From: Curvularia sp. ZM96
Lineage: Eukaryota; Ascomycota; Dothideomycetes; Pleosporales; Pleosporaceae
NCBI GenBank assembly: GCA_022457065.1
Contig: JAJGBQ010000003.1
Span: 4,092,001-4,156,000, forward strand
Length of the DNA stretch: 64,000 bases
Direction: 5' to 3'
The notes beneath the pieces were generated by a model that saw only the letters and a list, made by a program, of their open reading frames with translations, was not told where the DNA came from and searched no databases. Shown one piece after another: positions 19,216-30,745 of this stretch (its first letter is position 1; each line of letters starts with the position of its first letter). The translations under genes were made by a program, and so were the position numbers.

Positions 19216-21958
19216 TCACCGTATGATATTTCGCCGACCGGAGACGGGAAACATTTGCTGAGACGAAACACCAGGGTTGTTCCTAACCAGATCACCGGGA
19301 GCGTTTCGGCTACTCCTAACACCAGCACGCTGTAACTTTTTCCATTGGGACTGTGAATGAACAGAAGAAGCAGGGTGAATGATTGATGGAACAGTGGGGA
19401 GTACGTCCCTGAATCGATTGTAAGTGGAAAGTTTCTGGGAAGATGGGTTTGCTCCCGCTCGGCTGTGTCCGGGCAATTGCCGGGCATGCGATGTTCGAGT
19501 TTGCAAAGGGGTATAAGCCTCATCCTTCCAACACTGTGGATACTCCATTTCGAGTCGTCTAATGAATCCAGAAGAATCCAGAAAACGGCTTTGCTGATGA
19601 CTTGAGGAAAACATTGGCTCCAGGTCCACTTGCCTCGAGCTTTGAGCCAGTTTACCCGGTTTGTTCCTGGGGCTCACTGGGAAGTCGAAGAAAGAGAGTC
19701 CGTTCAGCCCACGAGGCTCAGCCCAAGTGGCTTGTGGTTTGCTTATCGGCGGCCTTCGAGACCGATAAATCACGGAATGACTTGAACTACCATCAGGTTC
19801 AGCAGGGCCGGACGGCAAGTAGGATTGGGCCTGGCGATGGCCACTCTTAAAATAAGGACTTACAACGGTATCGATCGGGTTGCCCAGATGGTGCTTTCCA
19901 GGGGTTGAGGCGGCGTGATCAGCATCCGGTTGGATGTGATGTCTGTTCGCGTACACGTCAGTTGGTCCATATTGTAGATGTGGCCAGTAAGTTCCGACAG
20001 AGACAGAGGATTTGTTTGAAGCCTGGTGGAAGGCATCATGTCCCAAACTCCATCGCCCTTGTCGATCTTCACCTTGCAAAGCGCGCGGATTCTCATATGC
20101 ATTCACTACTTGCCTTTTCATGTTCTCGTCCTGATAACCTGGGCGAGGGCTACCGCGAGGGTCTTTCAACTCGAGCTGAACATCGTTGTCGTTGGAAAGG
20201 ACATCCATCAGACGGATATACGATGGCTCATTTACTAGTTGAACAGGATCTTGTTCACTGCCATGAGCACCCCTTTTGGCTGGCGACGATGCTCGAAATG
20301 AAACATCTGACTGGTTTTCATAAATCCCGGGGTTGGCAGGCTGTCGCGGGTCCCTGGAATCTGAAAGCTTGTGTGTTTTCTCCACAGGAAGAGCGCCTGA
20401 CATGTACGGTGACTCTCCTTGAAACATATTCCGGACCTGCTGTCGAAGAGATTTGGCAGTCTGGCACCTTCCGTCATCATGAATAGTGTGAACGTCTCTG
20501 TCATTTCCTCCTCCTTGCTGCGCTACAGGAGAGGATCGATCAGTGGAGAACTTCTTCCTCAGGCTAGGGAACATGCTGCGCATGGATTGCATCCTCGACA
20601 GCGGCTTCGCTGGGGGTGGCATTGCATGTCGGCCTGAGTGACGTTCGATCTGCATGTTTTTGGGAAGGGGGGAGTCAAGGCGTTGCCGTTTCATGGGTCG
20701 CCGTGCAAAGGGGCTTGAGGAAGTTGTACCTACCCTGCCTGAGGCGTGCGTGGATCTACCAGCAGTATGACTGGAAGCCGTCTTTTGCAGTATACCACCG
20801 AAGTCTCCGTCACCAATGCTGCGGAGAGCTTCGTAGCCGTCGAATGCGCTAGGGTCATCCGCTCTGAAGTTGGGAATGGGTTCCAGGTGCATGGCAAAGC
20901 CCAGCTGGCCCAGTCGCCTTTGCATTTTCTCATTCTGGCTAAAGAAAAGGTCAGCAGGATACGAGTGACTAGAGTGATTTGCTCACTCGATCAGCATCGG
21001 AACAAGCCTTAAATAGTGTTGAATCGCTGATTTATTCCTCATGAACGTCTCGAGATCGAGTGGGTTGACATTGAGCTTGCGGAACTGCTCAAGCTGCTGT
21101 TCGATACTTTGAAGCCGCTCCACTTCTGCCTTCATTGCTTCAAATTGATCTTTTTGTACCTGGGACTGCTCGAGCTCATGTTCGATACTGTGAAGCCGCT
21201 GCAATTCTGCCTTCACTGCTTCGAACTGCTCATTTTGCACCCGCAACTGCTCGTTTTGGACCTGCAGCTCCTCTTTCTCCCTTTTCAGACTGAGTACCTT
21301 GACATGTCCTTCTGACGCCAGGTTTCGCAGCGTAGCGATCTTCCTTTCTGCGTCCTGGAGGGCTCCTTCAAGGGGCTTGCGGGTTGCATAACTTTTCTGG
21401 CAATATCGCATGAGTGCGATGTACTGGAACTACGTCATGTCAGCGGAGTTTGTTTATGAGTGCAGATGGCAGTGTCATACACGGAGGGCATCCATCTCTT
21501 TGCCGCTGCCGTCAAGTCGTACTGGTGGCGAGATGAACCACGAGGGTGGGATCAATGGGTCGTATTCGCCCTTGTTGAAGCCACGAACAGAGTACAGGAA
21601 CTGAGGCTCATGATTGCCTTTGTCTTGGACACACACGGGACACGGTGCTCTTGGACGCTCTTTGGCACTGTGGAAAGGCGGGCCTAGGTATGACTGTCAG
21701 CAGTTGCCTCGTATCGCACTGTGTTTACTTACCACCGCCTTCCAAATGGCTGCTGCAGAAGACATGGCTACAGTTGGCGAGAAACATCCGAGTGACCAGG
21801 CGGTCTTTAGGATTGATGCCGTCGGATAGACCTTGGACAGTCTCGTTGTGGCCCTCGTAAACATCGGCAAACGAAGCGCCACACACTGAGCAGGCGAAGA
21901 TGAAGTTGAGAGGACCCATGGACGGCTCCGCCGGCACTTTCTCAGTTGGGGAGCTCAT
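19216..21958 (-). CDS. RING-finger protein with coiled coil and long disordered tail
   Basis: Four exons (21958-21733, 21683-21481, 21429-20987, 20938-19216) join in frame to 864 residues. A zinc-binding pattern runs CSVC, then CSHVFCSSHL (C-x-H-x2-C-x2-H), then CPVC across intron 1, consistent with a RING with a His ligand. After FNKGEYDPLIPPSWF comes a coiled coil of about 120 residues (EKEELQVQNEQLRVQNEQFE), then LRLVPMLIDQNEKMQRRLGQLGF and a roughly 540-residue disordered tail rich in Ser, Pro, Arg and Gln. RING followed by coiled coil suggests a ubiquitin or SUMO ligase; meiotic Zip3/HEI10 proteins share that order, but the similarity I can see is architectural only. The start MSSPTEK at 21958 is preferred to the frame's upstream ATG at 22153. 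Confidence 0.75.
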
Positions 21959-22418
21959 TTCGACGTGCGTAGCGGCGGGTGTATTGGCAGAGCAGTGGCC
22001 TACAGGGCGTGGATAGACTCGTGCGATATATAGAGCCGAGAAGGAGCAAACGACGACGCCAAGACACGAGACCCTTATATGGCGCTTTCCTTGTACGGCG
22101 AAGTGAAGGTGAGAGCGGGGGCGAGGGATTAGAAGTGACAGCACAAACGGCACGAGACAAGATTAGGTGCGTTGACAAAAAAGACACGCGATGTTTAGAG
22201 ACAGGAGTAGCTCAAGTGCATGCTGCAGTCTCATGCAGAGCTTGAAGAAGGGAACTGAGATATTCATGAAAGCGAGCAGAAAAGGCCTTCATATTTACAG
22301 CAAATCTATCACATTTGTCTTCTCTACCTACCAAGAGAGCCATTTTACTTAAGCAAATGTCCGGCATGGGTATCTGTGTTTTTTTAGCATCGCTATCAAC
22401 AAAAGGTTGTCTCAGAGC

Positions 22419-23053
22419 TTACCCGTCACCGTATGACTGCTCACTCTCCAGCTCATACCGCTTCTTTCCCTCAACACTGGTGGTGTGCAGACCGCTTGGT
22501 AGTGGAGGCATGCCACCGGGACCTAGTACATCCTTTGCAAGCGCAGTGTTCTTCTCGAACGCGACAGCGAGTCCCTGCGCACCTTGCTCTTGCGCAGCAA
22601 CCAGAGACTTGGTGCCTGCCTCACCAATCAATTCCTGCTTTGGCGCAGCTGCGCTTCCAAGTTGGAGCAGCGCAGCCGAGTCGGCCTGGGTGACGGTTGA
22701 GAGCCTGGGGTAGTGTCGTCGCACATCACGCTTCCAGTATGGGTTCTCAGCGATATCGGCAGCAGGAACAGTGACGGGGTCATCGTAAGCCATGGGGTCA
22801 TTGGCGCCGGGGGGTGGGTTGCGGAATTGCGGGTTCATTGGGATACCCGTGGAGCGCTTGGGGTCAAGGGCAAAGAGCCTGTTTATCGCAGCATAGATTC
22901 CGGTAGGCTGGACGGTGTATTTCTACATGGGCGTCATCAGTATGAGGCCTTCAATTGCAGCAACCGATGGGGAGGGGCGTTTGGGTGATGGCATGTCGGC
23001 GTGGAATTGGGGAGCTGTACCGAGAAGACGGTCGTCTTCAAGTTCTTCGCCAT
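22419..23053 (-). CDS. probable complex I 21-kDa-type accessory subunit
   Basis: Exon 1 (23053-23021, MAKNLKTTVFS) and exon 2 (22922-22419) join in phase 0 across a 98-bp intron to 178 residues. The sequence KYTVQPTGIYAAINRLFALD, then NPPPGANDPMAYDDPVTVPA and NPYWKRDVRRHYPRLSTVTQ, matches what I remember of the fungal NADH:ubiquinone oxidoreductase 21.3-kDa accessory subunit; length and lack of a membrane helix fit. The protein would sit in the matrix-facing part of mitochondrial complex I and support assembly or stability rather than catalysis. Exon 1 is tiny, and its join is supported by the GTACAG donor, the ATGTAG acceptor and the continuous frame. The identification rests on memory of the family. 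Confidence 0.65.
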
Positions 23054-24121
23054 TTTGGGCGCTCAATTGCCTAGGCAGAACAGAGGAGCGGGGTCGGATC
23101 GAAGTGCGGGCGTGGTCCTGTTGCGCGTTCAACGTTGCTATTGTGAAGGTCGATGTTCGCGAGGCTCGACGTGTGCCAAGACGGCGAATCCCGCTTGCGA
23201 ATTGAAGCCTTCTGATTCGTCAGTCTCTTTCGAACACCACAGGTCCTCGAATGACTATGACGATGCTCTCTTTCTTATTATACAAGATATAACGTCGCAC
23301 AACTGAAACGAAGCGGTTCTGAAAGCTTCGCTATGTGTCATATTAAAGTTACAGTCTTTTCCCACAGCCTGCCTTTTACTTGACGACTTCGGTGTGCGTA
23401 CGAAAGCGAGGCTGGCAAACAAAAGCGAACCAGCATCGTCTCTGATCGGCACAGCTACGCACCAGATTCTTGGAATAGCTTCTACACTGACTGGGACCTT
23501 GTCTTTGGTCGACATGCAAACAGCTGAAGATAGCGTGGGCAGCGCGGAGAGGATCACGATGGATACGGTAGGGTTGCTTTTTAGCGACGGCTTACGTGCA
23601 TACGCACACGATCATGAATCACACAGCTCTCCTCTGCCTCCCACGCCTACGCGCCTGATATCCGCGATCTTCCTGTTCGCAAACAGCGGGTCGCACGCCG
23701 GCCTACATCATTATCCGCATTAGCGGCGTGGCCTGCTTCGATATCCGTCGCACATGGTTGGGTCCCGCTGCGTTGCTTGGATATCCGACGGTAGCCGCAG
23801 TGCACCCCAACATATACCCAGTGTTCCCGCATCGATCCTATGTCGATTCAGCCCAGCAACGGGGCAGGTGACTATCCCACCGTGCTCAGATTCTTTGTCA
23901 TTGCAGATGGGTAGGGTATTGGGGGAACGTGCGGATGGGCGTGGAAGGGCGCTGTAGTACTTATTGCTGGTTTTCCCATGTACCAACCAGCAAATCTTCC
24001 GACTGGAATACCATTCTGACTTTGCGACAATATTTTTTGTGGCAATGAGATTGAGTATATGTCAATAACGTCTTTTGAATATCCTCAGTCCTACTAGAGA
24101 CTGATTGCTTGAATCGCCATC
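23054..24121. other. divergent intergenic region
   Basis: This lies between the complex I gene (minus) and the P450 gene (plus) and holds both promoters. A 109-codon frame at 23394-23723 has no recognisable content. Confidence 0.4.
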
Positions 24122-25757
24122 ATGGCTGTCCTCCTGCTCATAGCCTCCCTGTTCGGAGCGCTGGCACTCTACGTACGACGCTCTGCTGACCGTCTCAAGT
24201 CTTGAGTTTAACTAATTGGAACTCTAGATTTTCGGTGTCATTGTCTACCGCCTCACCCTCCACCCTCTGGCCTCCTACCCCGGCCCTTTCCTCGCAAAGA
24301 TCACAGATATATACCTCGCTTACTACGCCTACAAAGGCTCACGACATCTCGCTTTCTACCGTGCACACGAGAAGTACGGCACATATGTGCGCCTGGGACC
24401 TAATCTTCTCTCCGTCAACACTGCAACCGGGTTGAAAACAATCTATGGCTTCCGCTCCAACGTCAAGAAGGCATCCTTCTACGAAGCTTTTCCCAGCACA
24501 CCAAAAGCCATTAGCGTTCACAGCGCTATTGACAAAATGCAGCATGCACGGAAGAGGCGAGTCATGAGCCATGCATTCAGCGATGCTGCAATCAAGAATC
24601 TGGAAAAGTACATCTTGGCCAATGTACGCGTCGGATGCGAACTACTCGGCCGCAAGAGCAACAACTGGTCGTCAGAAAAGGCCATGGGCGGCGAGAAAGA
24701 CGGCGGCTGGAACGACGCCTGGAACGCTGCGCACTGGTGCGAGTGGCTCGTCTTTGACATTATGGGCGACCTGGTATTTGGAAAGGCTTTTGGCATGTTG
24801 GAGAGCCCTGCCAATCGGTTTGCAACCGAACTGGTGGGAAATGCAGCACATCGCCATCTGATCTGTGGTACGCACCTTACCATCCACAACTGGCATCTGG
24901 ACAAGCTGCTCTTCCGGAAGATTGCCGGCCAGCGTGCACAGTACATGCAGTACAGCAAAGGGCAGGCGATGGAGCGCACCAAGCTGGGCCTGGATGTTGA
25001 TCGTAAAGACTTTTTCTACTATCTGCTGAACGCCAAGGATCCAGAGACTGGCAAGGGCTTCAGCATGGATGAGCTTTGGGGCGAGTCGAATCTGCTCATT
25101 ATCGCTGGCTCAGACACGACTTCGACGGCTATGGCTGGTACAATGTTCTACCTCGCAACCAACCCTTCGGCTCTGCAGAAAGTATGCAAAGAGATCCGCG
25201 AAACCTTTTCTGACGTCGAGGAGATTGTTACTGGACCCAAGCTCAGCGGCTGCTCCTTCTTGCGTGCGTGCATTGATGAAACAATGCGCATGACACCCCC
25301 AGTAGCTGGCGCTCTTCCCCGCGAGGTTCTCACCGGAGGCTTGGATATCGATGGCCGTCACATTCCCGCCGGAGTGGACGTCGGTGTTCCGATCTACACA
25401 ATTCACCACAACCCTGACTACTTCCCTCAGCCATTCGACTACATCCCCGAGCGCTGGCTTCAAGACCCTGCAGTAAACCCACATCACAGCAGTCTCCAGG
25501 CGGCACAGTCAGCGTACAACCCCTTCAGCATCGGCCCTCGCGGATGCATCGGTAAGGGTCTGGCATATGTAGAACTGACTGTCACGATCGCCAGGGTGTT
25601 GTATCTGTACGACCTGAGACTAGCTCCTGGCATGACAGTGGGTGCTGGAAGCAAGGAGCTGGAGGAGGGTAGGAATAGGCCGACTGAATACCAGATCCAG
25701 GATGTATTTGCGAGTAAAAAGGATGGGCCGATTGTGCAGTTCCGTGCGAGAGCCTGA
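24122..25757 (+). CDS. cytochrome P450 monooxygenase
   Basis: Exons 24122-24172 and 24228-25757 join in phase 0 to 526 residues. Exon 1 encodes the N-terminal membrane anchor (MAVLLLIASLFGALALY), continued by IFGVIVYRLTLHPLASYPGP with the proline hinge. The helix I motif is AGSDTTST, the ExxR motif is ETMR, and the haem loop is FSIGPRGCIGK with the Cys thiolate ligand; the PERW-type motif appears as YIPERWLQDP. All key elements are present, so the enzyme should be active at the ER membrane. The general look is that of the fungal P450 groups often annotated as benzoate 4-monooxygenase or isotrichodermin hydroxylase, but I cannot name a substrate. No biosynthetic cluster genes surround it. Confidence 0.92.
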
Positions 25758-26177
25758 ATGTAGATAAAATGGTGTCTTTTCAGTTCGAATATCTGGTTAA
25801 CATCTCTTTGTCATTAGCAGCTTAGCTTCATCTTGGCAACAACAGCCCTGCATATTTATATAAGCTTCAATTTATCATGTTCTGTAAAACTTTGGTTTCA
25901 GGCTGTATGTGGGAGGTTTTCGTAGGAAAATGACTTCGCCATCATGTCGGACTCTTGCTTAGGGTATGATCGTGCATAAGCATACACCCGAGGTCTCGGT
26001 GGCTCAGCGTATGACATCGCCTGCTGGGTGTGTTATCGATAAGTAGCAAGTCTTGGCACTCTCAGAATATGGAACTTTTTCAGCCAATGTTGACGGCCGT
26101 CCTGCACCAGAGCACAACACCACTAGAAGTTCTCTGGCCAATTACCTCATCCATATCGGTTGCGTTCGAATCTCACA

Positions 26178-27237
26178 ATGGCTGTCTCAAGGGTGTTCTC
26201 GCGGAGCCTTCTCCTCCTCCGTGCAGGCGCTTCGTGCACACGCATCAGTCCCTCAGCAATTGCATCAATTAATTCATCGCTTCCAAGGAAAACTTTTACT
26301 TCCAGTGTATCAAGATGGGAAGAGATTGTTCAGACACCTTCAAGAGGCCCAGAGATCTCCCTTACGGATAACCGCGCCACCTCAACGGGCAACCCAGCGA
26401 ATTCCATTGCTTTGCTCAGGATATCAAAGAGATTGTCAAGAGCCGAGATCGAGGAGCTGTTGCGGGGAAAGGGCTTCAATATGTGCGTTCTCTGATTATT
26501 TTTCTCGATGGCTTTGAAGTAATTTCGTTTCATGTTTTAGCTGACAAGAGCACAGCAAGAAAGTGCAAATGCGAATGGATCGCTTCACGTTCCAAAACGA
26601 CACTCAGTGCTTCGTAGAACTAGGAAGCCCTGCAGAGGCTAAAAAGGCAGTCGAGCAGCTTGACAAAACAGAGATCCACAAGAAGCAGATCATTGCCGCA
26701 CCTCTAAAGGAAAACTTCCGCTGGGGTTCTGTGGAGGACACCACCAAACAGCCCTTCGGATCACGTTTTTTCTTCGACGAGGGCAACGCTGCAGAAGAGG
26801 CTCTACGCCCACTTAAAGAAGGACGCCGGACCTTGCTTTCTGTCGAAACACCAGGTTGGTCGCCTAAGTCTCCAGTCCGGCAAGCCAAAGACAATGCTCT
26901 GAGCATCATTGGGCAAAACTTTGGCCAATACGGTATTGAAAGAGTCAGCGACGTGTCACCTTTCTTTGGCGACAAAAAGACCAAGCCACGCATGCTGTGC
27001 ATGATCGACTTCAAGACGAAAGAAGGTGCTGAGCAAGCCATTAGGGAGAAGCATGATACTGAAATCAACGGCCTCCTTGTATGGCTTAAGCACTCTGAGC
27101 CCTCAGCTTGGAGGCAACAGCAATACTGGAAGACCGCCCCTCAGCCGATAGAGGAATTGCAAGAAAAGGGCGTCTTGTCTAAGGAGATGTATGAGGACAA
27201 GTTTGTCAACCCGCTGCCGAGGAAGACACGCCATTAG
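26178..27237 (+). CDS. RRM-containing, probably mitochondrial RNA-binding protein
   Basis: Exons 26178-26482 and 26556-27237 join in phase 2 across a 73-bp intron (GTGCGT...CACAG) to 328 residues. The N-terminus MAVSRVFSRSLLLLRAGASC, with Arg, Ser and Leu and no acids, looks like a mitochondrial presequence. The first RRM-like fold spans the intron: IALLRISKRLSRAEIEELLR, then QCFVELGSPAEAKKAVEQLD and the strand KQIIAAPL. A second, weaker RRM-like segment follows (GIERVSDVSPFFG, MLCMIDFKTKEGAEQAIREK). The protein probably binds mitochondrial RNA or ribosomal RNA; the exact role is unknown to me. It is tandem with the P450 gene, 420 bp downstream. Confidence 0.75.
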
Positions 27238-29694
27238 ACGGCACGATGACTAGCCCATGATTTCACCCAGATCCTGTCAGCAAGCATTGATCAACGGAAA
27301 AGGCATCGGTGTTTGAGAAAGAGCATGTGATTTGGAGCAGCAATTCGCGTTGCTACGCTGGAGATTGCTACTTCGTAAAATTCTACAGGTCATGCCATCG
27401 GAGCAGTCTTTGTACAAGTACTTGAGGATGTATGATAAGGGTTTTGCTGTACCTTAGAAGAACCAGAACAAACGTGTTCCTTTCATTCCGTCCAGACAGC
27501 TGGACGACAGCCGTACCATGCAGGAAGGATAGGATATACCAAATGACAGATTCTCAACTATATACCAGCATCAATGCAAACACGCTTCCAGCAGCTTAAC
27601 AATCCTAGCATACAACGCAAAACTGCTTACCCAGCCTTTCTTCCACAGACATGTCAGTCCACCTACCTTTGCGAAATTACCCAGGACCTCCATGCCCGAG
27701 ATACGTTGCAGCATCTCATTTGCACACGCACGCACGCCCCGAAGCTGCAGCTTTGCATATTCCGAACTCCAGGCCCGTCGATGCTCGGAACCCGCAACTT
27801 TTCGGACAATCGGGGCTGGCTTTCGCCACACCCCGGACCCAAGGTTACCCAAACAGGTAATTCTGGTTGATATCTGTCGATTCTCTTCGGGGTCGCAGCG
27901 AGTCGAGTCCGAGAGATGTCGGAGAACGGGTTCACATAAAGATGCGACAGGCGTCCTGCTATTGATGAGGTTTTGGAGTGAAGGGAAGGGAGAGAAGGTG
28001 TGTGGGCAGATGCAAGGACGCCACACAGCACCACCCACGCCCCGAATGCGGAGTCGGCGGTTGTAAAGTTCCGAGGGCAACGGGTTCGAGTGCCACGAGT
28101 CCGGAAGAACGGCTGGCTGCTCTATTTGCAGCAGCCAGCAGAACCTTTGTAACACCCTCAACAGCGCCTCTTTCCCCCTTGTTTGTGTTACATCGACATT
28201 CTCCTTATGGAACCGGCTGGCCCTGATGATCGTTTCTTCTTTACCCGTTGTCTTCCGCCTAGCACGACTCCACTGCAGCCCTTCCGAACCCTTCTTTCCC
28301 TTCCTTATCAGCACCTCGGCGCACTCGGCCAGCCACTTGTCGCCTTCTAGCTCTCGTTTCGCATCCGTCTTGCCCAATTGTAGACCGTCTCATCTGGCCA
28401 AGAGGCCGGCCTCCCAGTGTATCGCATGCCGATGAGGGACCGGCAGCCAATCAGCATCCAGAGCTACACAAGCGACAAAGACCCTGCATGAGGCCATGCT
28501 AGTGGTAGCGTGGCCTGCATCCAGGGTCCAACCGGTCACCGGCGCGAGAAGGGAGGGGGACGGCGAGGCAAAACCGTCTGGGGCAGATGGTTAACTTCAT
28601 CGCCGAAACATGTAGCTAATATCTCGGAGCACGAAAAAAATCTGCCAGGGGAGTTCGGTAGGTGAAAACGGGCCGAGTCAACGAACACGAAGAGGACGAT
28701 TTGAAATCCAAACGAAGGGTTCCTAGTTATGTTTGGGGCTGACGGTTCAGATGGCGCTGACCGCGCTCAGCAAAAGCCTCGAAGACTCCCTTTACCGCCT
28801 CTTGATTGACCTGCCTCTCGCATAGCCGAACCGCACCAGCCGCACTTCCCCGACACAGTTGCCTCTTCCAGACGCAAAAGCGTTCCTCCGGTTGGGTCCG
28901 GTCTGGCGGGCTTCTGCATATCCAAGCCCTTATCGCTAATCCGGGGGTGCTTGATACGGAGCATGTTGGCCTCGTGGGCCCATTTCTAGGGGTCCAAGCG
29001 TCTTCTTCCCGAGCTACGAAGACCAAAGGAGTCAACGGAGTCAGAGGCTAGCTGTGGTCAGACGGCGAGATGCAGAATGCGCGGTTATAAAGATGCCGCC
29101 CCCGGCATCTCGCGAGACCGAGAGAGGAGGGAGCTGAAGTACATATTGAATCCTTTGTCCAGTTGTGTTGTTGCAAGTCTTAGTAGGCGTCTCTCGTTCG
29201 TAACTTTTTGATATCCAAGATAAGAGAAAAGGCACCCCCTCGACACGTGTACACGCATCCCGAGTCCTTATAGCCGACATCGCTGTTTTGAGCCATCTGA
29301 CACCTGGCAAACCTTGGAGAAAGGGCATCTAGGAAGTCTAGGTGAGTAGTAGTCTCAACTAATCCCCTTGCCAATGCATGTATCCATTTTGCCCTGCATA
29401 CAATCACCCTGGCCCACGGCCGGAAACAATCATAAGAAAATAGTCTAGAGCCTCGACCCTTTCTTTTCCCCCACTCCATTCTCCGCGGAACACACTAGCA
29501 ACATCAGACCATGAATGCCACATGGGAAACAGCGGCTAGAAGATCAACAGGGGGAACGAGATGAAAGAAGCGGTCAACTAACTGTGTATATAGTACATCT
29601 GGACCCTGAGAAAGCCATACGAGCATTTATACGGGAAATCTCATAACCCTCTCTACTTTCGTTTCGTAAAAACCAGAAAATAAAAACTGCAACT
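27238..29694. other. 2.5-kb gene-poor region
   Basis: Long open frames overlap in several phases on both strands (for example 27571-28377 minus and 27692-28066 plus). None has recognisable domains, and their overlap suggests composition rather than coding. No transposon ends or long repeats were seen. It may contain regulatory DNA or a noncoding transcript. Confidence 0.4.
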
Positions 29695-30001
29695 ATGTGC
29701 TCCTACACATATTCCTGGTACTACTGCAACCACGACTACTACATCTGGTATGTACATTCCTCCCAAATACTCCACCAATCAAATAAATAAAAAGTCAAGA
29801 ACTAGAGTTTTAACGAAAAGATAAAACAGGGCCAACAGCATCGAAGTCTGCTCCTCGCGCCTCCTCTCTGGCTACTCCTACGACGCCTGGTCCATCGACA
29901 TGTGCTCCAAGATGAAGATCGAATGCGGCGGCTTCTCCAACTACTACTGCTCGGATTGCTCAGAAGATGTGGCGCTGGAGTTTGAGCTCGATGAGCTATG
30001 A
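29695..30001 (+). CDS. small Cys/Tyr-rich protein of 74 residues
   Basis: Two exons, 29695-29747 and 29830-30001, join across an 82-bp intron (donor GTATGT, acceptor ACAG). Exon 1 reads MCSYTYSWYYCNHDYYIW and exon 2 ANSIEVCSSRLLSGYSYDAW, later CGGFSNYYCSDCSED, and ends ELDEL. There are seven Cys and eleven Tyr in 74 residues, an acidic end and no signal peptide, so it is probably intracellular and may bind metal or form a small zinc-stabilised fold. The codons of exon 2 favour C in the third position, as expected of an expressed fungal gene. I recall other short intracellular Cys-rich proteins in ascomycetes that start MC, but know no function. Confidence 0.6.
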
Positions 30002-30745
30002 AGGCCCTTCTACCAACATCCACTTACATCTTGACATTTTTTAAAGGTATGTTTATTATTGTTTTTTGTTTTTTCTACATTCGATGTTTTTTGGTCTCGG
30101 GTACGCCAGCAGAGAGGTGGTGAGCGCGAAGCGGGGATACTCGCACTAGTACGAGGAGCACACATTGGTCCGGGTTTGACTTGAGAGTTTAATCTCCATT
30201 TCATGCGGCAAGGGGGGTTGGGTATGCAACAAGAAGGCTGACAAGAAACAGATGCAGATGCAGATGCAGGTCGTGGCACATTGTCCGCCATGGTGCTAGG
30301 GCTAGCGAGCTAGGTAGTAGCCGTGTGGGCTCACACCGCCTTTCCCCCCCTCAGTGCGCTTCCGCCTCGCCCACGCCCTCACGATCCCGACATATTGGTT
30401 TTCCTTCTCGCCTTTTGTTTCTCTTGTCCTACAGCCTGCATTCGAGCGAGCGCACGATACCGATTTGCTTTCTTCAGCTCGAGCGTTCTTGGCGCTTCTG
30501 GGCACTTCCTCTCCATCCCCTCTCAGCTGTTAGAGTCTTGTTATTTGCGACTTGGGGGTTTGTTCGATGGCGTTTGGAATCACATGGTTGCATTGGGGAT
30601 TCTTCGTATGTTTATTGGCTATTTCAAGCGTGCATTTGGCTTGGGCTAGATTAAACGCAATGATATCTGTTTATGCAACCTCCAGTATTGGAACATTTTC
30701 CGATTCCCCGCTTACCCCGGACCGCGCGCGAGGGAACTCCGTCGG
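30002..30745. other. convergent intergenic region
   Basis: This contains the 3' UTRs of the small Cys-rich gene and the thioesterase gene. Open frames at 30323-30654 in two phases overlap and look like chance. A short GATGCA microsatellite lies at 30249-30269. Confidence 0.4.
30249..30269. repeat. (CAGATG)n microsatellite
   Basis: Three and a half perfect copies of a 6-bp unit. Confidence 0.8.

Noticed and set aside
27571..28377. A 268-codon minus-strand open frame
   Set aside because: No recognisable domain, odd composition and several equally long frames on the other strand over the same bases.
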